Below, piece by piece: positions 56,922 through 64,000 of a stretch of DNA of 64,000 nt. The position numbers and the translations under genes were made by a program. The notes beneath the pieces were generated by a model that saw only the letters and a list, made by a program, of their open reading frames with translations, was not told where the DNA came from and did no database searches. Numbering within the stretch: the stretch's first letter is position 1; each line of letters begins with the position of its first letter. This DNA comes from Pardosa pseudoannulata (Eukaryota; Arthropoda; Arachnida; Araneae; Lycosidae): NCBI GenBank assembly GCA_032207245.1, contig CM063502.1, positions 138,008,498-138,072,497 on the forward strand, given 5' to 3'.

Positions 56922-58868
56922 TTAATACCATTTATTTATTACTAAAGACCATGAATTTGAGGTTAACATATTTAAATCTGAATCAAGAATTTGTTGACCT
57001 TTTACGTGAGATTTCTTACAGGAACTATCAGTATCCTTAGGAGGTCTATTCATCAATAATTTATCTTTGTGACTTAAAAAGGTATCACGTTCTGCTTTTA
57101 AAAGAGTATCTAATAAATTATCAACCGGCCTATTAAACTTACGCTCAAAATAATAAGTTTTTAATTTATTGTGAAATGATTCAACAAACATATTAGTTTC
57201 AGTTTCACCATGAGGAAAACTTCTGTATGCTAATGACCATTCTTCTAATCTGTTACAATAGTTAGTCCTAAAATACTCTGCAAAGCATTTACTTAATTCT
57301 AAATACTTTGAAATGAAACTATCAAGAATGGAATGGAATTCAGTTTTACATTTTTCTCTCAATAATTTCAATAAGTCCTGACGCAGAGAATTCTAACCTT
57401 ATCATCTTTAACTTTAGCTTGTACTTGACGCGTCCAAGTTTGGAAAACATGCCAAGTACATAACAAGTGTTTAGTCTGACCAAAAACTTTAGATAACGCA
57501 GGGTATAAAACCTTATCATCATCTGTCATAACACAATTAATGTTTAAATTTGGTAACCTCAATTTAAGACTTTTAAATAAGCATGTTACAATAACAATAT
57601 CAACATTGCTAGTAATAAAATGGGCGACAGGGTAACCACACCCAAATTTATCTGGAACAATTATATTAATTAAATAAAAACCATATTGGTTAGTATTATG
57701 TGTCGAATCAATGCATAGGATTTTAGCACACCCTTCTACCATCATTTCGTTTTGTTCTGCAGTTTGTATACCTAGTGCAAATGTTGAATCTGAATTCTGC
57801 ATAAAATCTAGATCTGAGGGACCATACAACGTTTTACCTCCAGAAGGTTTATAGATTAGAACTGGGTTATACGATTCAGTCTTAAGCTTTTCAACAAACA
57901 ACGCCACAGAGTAAGCATCATCAGAATGAAACGAAGAGTTTTGAATATGCCTCTTATAGGAACTTATAGCTTTGCAAGAGAGAAATGCTTCTTTTAATAG
58001 AAAGTTTATTCCCCTATTCTCCCTTTCCCCGGCTCCATCTCGCAGTTTTTCTTTAATTTTTTTGTACAGGGACCCCCAACTCTAAATTATATTTAATAGC
58101 ATCTCTTACACGTTTTCTTAAAGGTTGAAATCTACAATTTTCATAGCTGAGCTCATGATTGTGGTGTGAAAAGTAAAATACTTTTACTTTCTCATCAGCT
58201 TCACATGCATAAATCATAACTGGGCAGTTTATATGAATTGGAATAGTACCTTTCCAATTTCTACGATCACTTAATCTTTTAAATAAAGTGGGCTTATAAA
58301 ACTGACAACTAAAATAATGATGAATTCGATTATTTCTTTTAACATTACCTTTGAATTTTTTGAACGATGTAAAAGTCGTCGCACATTCAGTTTCCAGCCA
58401 TTGCTCAAATGATGACACAGAATCAAAGACAATCTCCTTAACACAATTTACTCCATGATCAGGAAGTAAATGTTTACCCAACAAGGCTAAACGAGTGAAT
58501 GATTTACTACAATCAAAAACACATTGAAAATACGTGGAATGTGTGTCATAGCTGCACGATGCTAAATGCAATTGAAAACTACGTTCACACAAATAATTTA
58601 CTCCACAACGAATACAATTATATGATTTGCCTAAGACCTGAACCACATTATTCAGTTTTGAATCATCTTTATTATTTATATTGCAATTCTTTTTATGTCT
58701 ACTAAATGAAGGAGCTGAAGCATAAGATTTATTGCAAACATCACAGATTCTGGGATAGTTAATTTTTTTGCTATTACAATTCAAACTCGTACAATTTTTC
58801 TTGTGCTTACAGAAAGAGCTTTTACTTTGATAAACTTTTAAAAATTGATCGCACTTTCTCGGATACAT
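56922..58868 (-). pseudogene. MULE (Mutator-like) transposase with zinc-finger array, broken
   Basis: The frame starts at 58868. Four zinc-finger-like repeats come first (CDQFLKVY...HKKNC; CDVCNKSYASAPSFSRHKKNC; CIRCGVNYLCERSFQLHLASC; CVFDCSKSFTRLALLGKH). A FLYWCH/WRKY-like region follows with Cys and HxH (CQFYKP, FYFSHHNHE). The MULE catalytic domain comes next: ILCIDSTHNTNQYGFYLINI (Asp), CVMTDDDKVLYPALSKVF (Asp), CTWHVFQTW (CxxH) and FVESFHNKLKTYYF (Glu). It is broken by an extra base in a 7-A run (58057-58063) and a second frameshift near 57390-57400. It spans about 650 codons. Long terminal repeats were not found in the flanks. Confidence 0.85.
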
Positions 58869-59783
58869 CTTTTAATTAAAATAATACAAATGCTTAGAAT
58901 AATACTATAGAATAATAAATTGTCAAACAATAGCAAAAAGAAAAATCAAATTTGCTTACGTAATGAGGTATTCACACATGAATCAAAACACAACACAACG
59001 TGCAACGCTGGACACGAAAACACATGGAATCTGGGAGAGAAATGGCGAATTAATGGAGAATAATTTTTCGCCGGTAACGCCAATTGTGCAGTGGTTCCAA
59101 ATTATTGCGACTACGCAGATGTACTATCGTTAACATGGTCATTTTTGTGTAAAACTCCTATTTTCATACCATATTGCCATCGAGTACCATAGTAACTGGT
59201 CTGTGATTCCTCCTACTACGGCTACACCCCCAATTACGTTTCTGATAAAGGCGGAGCTAATTGATGTAGTCTTCTTCACTCTACTGACCAATCAAAAAAT
59301 TGGAAACAGTGTAGATATTCTTAACTGCAAAAATTAACTGCATTTTATTTTCTGAACCATGTACTCGTTTGTATTAGTCCTAGTTAGTTTGAATGTGTGG
59401 TGCCATGTCTAATGAATTCTGTGATTAATAATTATTAATTTTGTGATAGTTTGTGTTTGATGTGATTATGGATATATACCAAAGAGTGATGGGGAATAAA
59501 GGTATAGTTTAATTTTTTATCATTTAATCTATGTAGATAATTGCTTCAATTTTCAAACTTGTCCATCGTTTTTTTATTTTATAAGCTATTTATCTATTAC
59601 TCAGAAGTTTATAATATGGTGTCTATAAGAAATTTTTTGATAGTGATTTGTATATTTCTAATTGCATATTAGTACTTATTTATTGTATCTTATTGTACTT
59701 ATTGCATATTCGTACTTGTTTTATTACTTGCCATCTTTTTATCATGAAATGTCAATGGAAAAAAGTGTTTAAGTGGGCTTTAT

Positions 59784-59788
<5 letters not shown>
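58869..59788. other. non-coding stretch upstream of the MULE frame
   Basis: No gene recognised. GC rises at 58980-59300, which may be the promoter or terminal region of the MULE. Confidence 0.35.

Positions 59789-59849
<61 letters not shown>
59789..59849. repeat. (TA)n microsatellite
   Basis: Pure TA array. Confidence 0.95.
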
Positions 59850-59851
<2 letters not shown>

Positions 59852-59959
59852 AGATTTTAACTCCACAAAAAACGAATAAGAATAAATAGTAATTATTGAA
59901 TGAGATATGAGAATGAGTATGATTGATATGAGAAAGGTAATTACTTACCTCCTCCCATA

Positions 59960-60216
59960 TTCCGGATGGCAAACTTTCAGCTCAACACACACAAAATCCA
60001 TTAAATAATATGACTACGGTATTTTAACATAGATTTAATTAAGAATAACATAACAAATAATAACAGAAATTATCTAACTCGAATACAAATTTTTAGTATT
60101 AAGCTTCCGGTTCGTATCGAAGCGACGAATAGTTCTAATACGAATAAAAGTTTTTTCTGGACGCCACGCTTCCCACAGCTTGGCGTTTTTATTCTGTTGC
60201 CACTGGAGATTCAACA
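59960..60216 (-). repeat. putative 3' LTR of BEL element 3
   Basis: On the minus strand GCGGGAGGA (polypurine tract) is followed by TGTTGAATC at 60216, the same TGTTGA start as the LTRs of copies A and B. An AATAAA follows. The far end is not determined. The last pol frame runs about 8 codons into it. Confidence 0.45.
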
Positions 60217-63200
60217 TCCTCCCGCGCGGCCATGGACCCGGGCAGGATGCAAATTTGAGATATAGGCCGAGTCATTGTCCCTGTTGATGTGAGTAGCTTG
60301 ACCACTCTTGTAAGTTCATCTGGATCTGGGTACGTCTGAAGGATTCTACCCAAGCTCCATTTCAATGGTGGCAGGCTGACATCTTTGATGATGACCAGGT
60401 CTCCCACTCTAATGTCTCTCTGAGTTCTCTACTTTGGGCGAGACTGCAAGGAATGTAGATAATCTCGACTCCAACGTCTCCAGAAGGTTTCCTTAATCTG
60501 CAATAGGAGTTTGTACCTGGAAGAAATACTTAAAACAGAAGAATTAAATTCTGACTAACTCTAATAAAGGAGTTCCGATTAAAAAATGACCAGGGGTCAG
60601 GGCCCGGAAATCTGAAGGATCGGAGGATAAAGGAACTAATGGTCTCGAATTAATGCAGGCTTCCACCTGGCACAAAATGGTGGAGAGTTCCTCAAATGTA
60701 AGGAGAGTTCCTTTTGTTGATTTGGCGATATGAGTTTTTGCGAGTTTAATGGATGCCTCCCATAAGCTTCCGAAGTTCGGGGCATATGGAGGAATAAAAT
60801 GCCATCTAATCGATGGGGCCAATGCATCTTGGACTTGAGAGTCAGCAACAATGTGGAACAGTTTCTTGAGATAAGAATTTGCCCCAATGAAGTTTTTCCC
60901 GTTGTCTGAGAAGACATCACTGGGCAGACCTCGACGAGCCACAAAACGTCTCATGGCGGCAATAAAGGCAGCAGTGGATAAATCTGAAACTGCCTCAAGG
61001 TGTACAGCCTTTGTGCACATGCAAATAAACAGGCAAATGTAGGATTTAAAAGTACTTGATTTTCTCTTATGTTCACACTTGGTGGGAATCGGACCCGCGA
61101 AATCTGTTCCCACTCTTTCGAAGGGTCGAGCTCTGTGAATTCTTGAGGGAGGTAAATCTCCCATCAACTGTTGTGTAGGTTTGGCATTTAATCGAAAACA
61201 TGCAATACAGTTTCTAAGTTCTTTGCGTACTGTGGATCTTCCATCTGGGATCCAAAACTTTTTGTCGAATCAATGAAAGAGTAAGGTTCGTACCAGAGTG
61301 CATACTCCTTTTATGATATTCTCTAATAATTAAAGCAGTTACAAAATGGTTCTTAGGAAGGAGTATCGGAAATTTCTGGTCATAAGCTAATGATTCATGT
61401 CTACTCAGTCTGCCGCCTACACGCAAAATTCCGTTGGAATCTAAGAAAGGATTTAGTGATATGCACTTGTTATTTCTTGGTTGTACCTTCCCCTTTAATA
61501 ACAACGCAATTTCTTCTTGGAAATTAGAATTTTGAATAAGTTTAATGACACATAAAGTTGCGTCTTCTATTTCAGCGGAGTTCGAAGGTCCCTTTACCTT
61601 TGTTAATTTCTTGATTCCTTTAATAAATCGTTGCACCCAAGCTACAACTCGGATTAATTTCACGAACGTAGAAAATTTCGTTAAGAGATTGCACATTTCA
61701 TTCATTTGAGTAACAAGACTAATTTGTTGTATTTCTTCTGGCTCCTTCGCTACATGTGAGTCTATTTGACTAACTGGTAATTTGCTTGAGTGAAATTCCG
61801 TTCTTTCATAAAGCCAGTCTGGTCCGTACCACCACTCTTGATTTCTTTCTAATTGCTCCGGGTAAAGACCTCTAGTGGCACAATCGGCGGGATTTGCTTT
61901 TCCTGGGACATGTCGCCAGTATTCGACTGATGATAAGACTAAAATCTTTTGAACTCGATGGGTGACGAATTGATTTCCTTTAGCTGGAGGATTATTCAGC
62001 CAGCTGAGAGCAATTGTGGAATCCGTCCACAGAAAAATATTTTCTATATTACGGTTAAGAGCTTGAATTATGGCATGAATTAATTCAGCCAACAATAGTG
62101 CACCACAAAGTTCTAATCTTGGTAACGTGACTGATTTGACCGGGGCAACACGTGTCTTTGCAGCTATCAAATGTATTTCTATAGGATCTGACAAGATTCG
62201 TAAATAAACAACTGCTGCATAGGCTTTACACGAGGCATCGCAAAAGCCATGTAATTCAAATTTAGTGTTCGATGTTAAACCTAGATGGCGAGGAAGCCTT
62301 ACTTTGATAAAATGATGAATTTCCCTTTTGAATCTGTTACATTTATCTTTAATCTCTTCCGGCAGGTGATCATCCCATTCTAATTTTGCTTGCCACAGTT
62401 CTTGTAGGAGAAATTTTAAAATAATAGTTGCAGGCGATAGGATGCCTAACGGATCGAATGTTCGGGCTATGAATTACAATAATTTTCTTTTAGTGTCCGT
62501 ATCTTCTCCCTCGACGATTCTTACTTGTAATAAATCATTTTGGACATTCCAGACTACCCCTAATACCTTTTGAAATAAATCTTTGAATAAATGCTCCGAG
62601 TTTTGCACTTTCAACGAATCTGGCAGTTGTGCCAAAGCTTCGGCATCATTTGAACACCACTTTCGAAGTTCAAATCCTCCGGATTGCATTAAATTTTGCA
62701 ATTCCTTAACTAATTCCTGTGCTTCGGTCACCGAATCTGCACCCGCGAGTAGATCATCCATATAGAAATGATTCTTTGCCACCTCATACGCGATTGGAAA
62801 ATTTTCTTTCTCATCTTCACATAACTGTTTTACTGTCCTGAGAGCCAAATATGGTGCGCACGAGGTTCCGTAAGTAACAGTATTAAGCTCAAAAATTTGT
62901 ATACTATCCCTGGGATTTTTTCTCCAGACAATCCGCTGATATTTCTTGTCTTCTTTGGTTACATTAATCTGTCGATACATTTTTGCTATATCAGCTGAAA
63001 ATGCAATCGAATGACATCTAAATTTAACCAGAATTGTAAATATGTTAGCCTGCAGTTTAGGACCCTTTAACAATACATCATTTAATGAATTACCATTAGA
63101 TGTTTTGGCTGAGGCGTCGAACACCACACGAAGTCTCGTGGTGGAACTATTTTCGTTTATTACTGCATGATGAGGTAAGTAATAATAATTTTGGGTTCTC

Positions 63201-63773
63201 GATTCTTCTGATCTTACAGGAGACATGTGACCTAGTTTAGCGTATTCCTCCATAAAACTTATGTACGGCTCTCTTAATAATTTATCTTTTTTAAGCTTTT
63301 CTTCTAGTAAATAAAACCTTTTATGTGCTTGAACTTTACTTTCACCTAAACTGACTGTACTTTTGAAAGGTAACTTGACAGTGTATCTACCCGAAGTTTT
63401 ATCTCTAGTCACTGTCTCTGCGTAAATAGTTTCTACTTCATGGTCTTCTGACTTAAGAATTTCAGATTCTGTAACTGATTCTAATTCAAAGAATTTCTTT
63501 AAGGTATCATTTATGTTCACCGTTGAAACGCATGATACTACACTTTGTTCCTGTGCTGCATAGTTAATAGGACCTGAAAGCACCCAACCTAATTTTGTTG
63601 GTAATGCAACAGGTGTTCCAGGCAGACCCTACAATTGGAGCTCCTTCAATCAGTAAAGCGAAAATGTCGGCTCCTAATAAAATATCAATTTCCTTTTTAA
63701 TGTAAAATTGAGGGTCTGCAAGCAACAGATATTTTGTGTGTGGCCAATTGTGTTGCCTTAAATGGAAATTAGG
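60189..63773 (-). pseudogene. pol: BEL/Pao retrotransposon pol, element 3, several breaks
   Basis: Domains in order on the minus strand: aspartic protease end (EIDILLGADIFALLIEGAPI), RT (IAFSADIAKMYRQINV, HFYMDDLLAGADS), RNase H (FELHGFCDASCKAYAAVVYL, LWTDSTIALSWL), NPADCATRGL, integrase zinc finger (YHKRSMHSG, NCIACF) and integrase core ([33 protein letters not shown]). The C-terminal domain follows (GDLVIIKDVSLPPLKWSLGR). Breaks: an extra G at 63627-63629, TAA at 62474-62476 (Ser in copy A), a frameshift in an A run near 61254-61265, a frameshift near 60535, and a TAG near 60430 where Trp is usual. It is a different lineage from copies A and B. Confidence 0.9.
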
Positions 63774-63873
63774 NNNNNNNNNNNNNNNNNNNNNNNNNNN
63801 NNNNNNNNNNNNNNNNNNNNNNNNNNNNNNNNNNNNNNNNNNNNNNNNNNNNNNNNNNNNNNNNNNNNNNNNN
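63774..63873. other. assembly gap of 100 N
   Basis: Exactly 100 Ns, of unknown true size. It separates the protease of BEL element 3 from an integrase fragment that does not belong upstream of a protease. Confidence 0.99.
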
Positions 63874-64000
63874 TTGTATTTCTGCATAGCGGGAAACTTC
63901 GTTCCAATCGATAGCAGCTAACTCGTTATATGCTCCTCTAAAATTTGTACGGTTGTCTGAATATATTACTCGAAATCTTCCTCTTCTAGCTACAAAACGG
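63874..64000 (-). pseudogene. pol: BEL/Pao integrase fragment, element 4
   Basis: On the minus strand one frame is open across the segment: RFVARRGRFRVIYSDNRTNF and on to RGAYNELAAIDWNEVSRYAE. SDN(R)TNFRGA is the second catalytic Asp region of a BEL integrase, with Arg where Gly is usual. It lies upstream of a protease in the same orientation, so it belongs to another element or the scaffold join is wrong. Confidence 0.75.

Noticed and set aside
58499..58705. Plus-strand frame over the MULE zinc-finger region
   Set aside because: Shadow of the minus-strand MULE transposase.

Overview
The window is AT-rich eukaryotic genomic DNA from an animal, most likely an arthropod and probably a spider. 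That inference rests on spliced genes with small exons, tRNA-derived SINEs, BEL/Pao and Ty3/gypsy retroelements, and mariner, Tc1, piggyBac, hAT and MULE DNA transposons with sequences of the kind I know from arachnid genomes. Two 100-base N gaps (27166-27265 and 63774-63873) show it is a scaffold. No long intact open reading frame of a host gene is visible. Host coding sequence has to be found as spliced exons.

Layout. 1-864: an internally deleted piggyBac copy. 865-11.4 kb: mostly AT-rich non-coding DNA with TA microsatellites and SINEs. 11.9-14.3 kb: the remains of a Ty3/gypsy element (5' LTR, gag with two zinc knuckles, then a jump straight into the end of the 3' LTR). 14.3-26.9 kb: a transposon-poor stretch holding the 3' half of a host WD40-repeat gene on the minus strand. 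Its six consecutive exons join in phase and end in a stop codon. A Tc1 relic, a SINE and large TA satellites lie in its introns. 27.3-38.7 kb: a BEL/Pao element and its flank, present twice in tandem. The first unit carries a young mariner insertion that the second lacks. 38.7-44.1 kb: a nested repeat zone (SINE in hAT MITE, foldback element, TTAA MITEs) with three phase-0 exons of a second, unrecognised host gene on the plus strand. 44.8-46.1 kb: a Tc1 element broken by a SINE with a clear target-site duplication. 48.5-52.9 kb: two different piggyBac elements. 54.3-55.0 kb: a hAT MITE with an 8-bp duplication. 56.9-58.9 kb: a MULE transposase with an N-terminal zinc-finger array. 60.0-64.0 kb: a third BEL/Pao element on the minus strand, and across a gap the integrase of a fourth.

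Nearly every transposase or polyprotein is broken by frameshifts or stops. The exception is a 140-codon open frame in the 734-bp mariner copy. It joins the N-terminal helix-turn-helix region to the C-terminal tail and skips the catalytic core. Together with the spliced WD40 gene, the 6-kb tandem duplication and the foldback element, it is the item most worth following up. I found no CRISPR array, rRNA gene or convincing functional tRNA gene.
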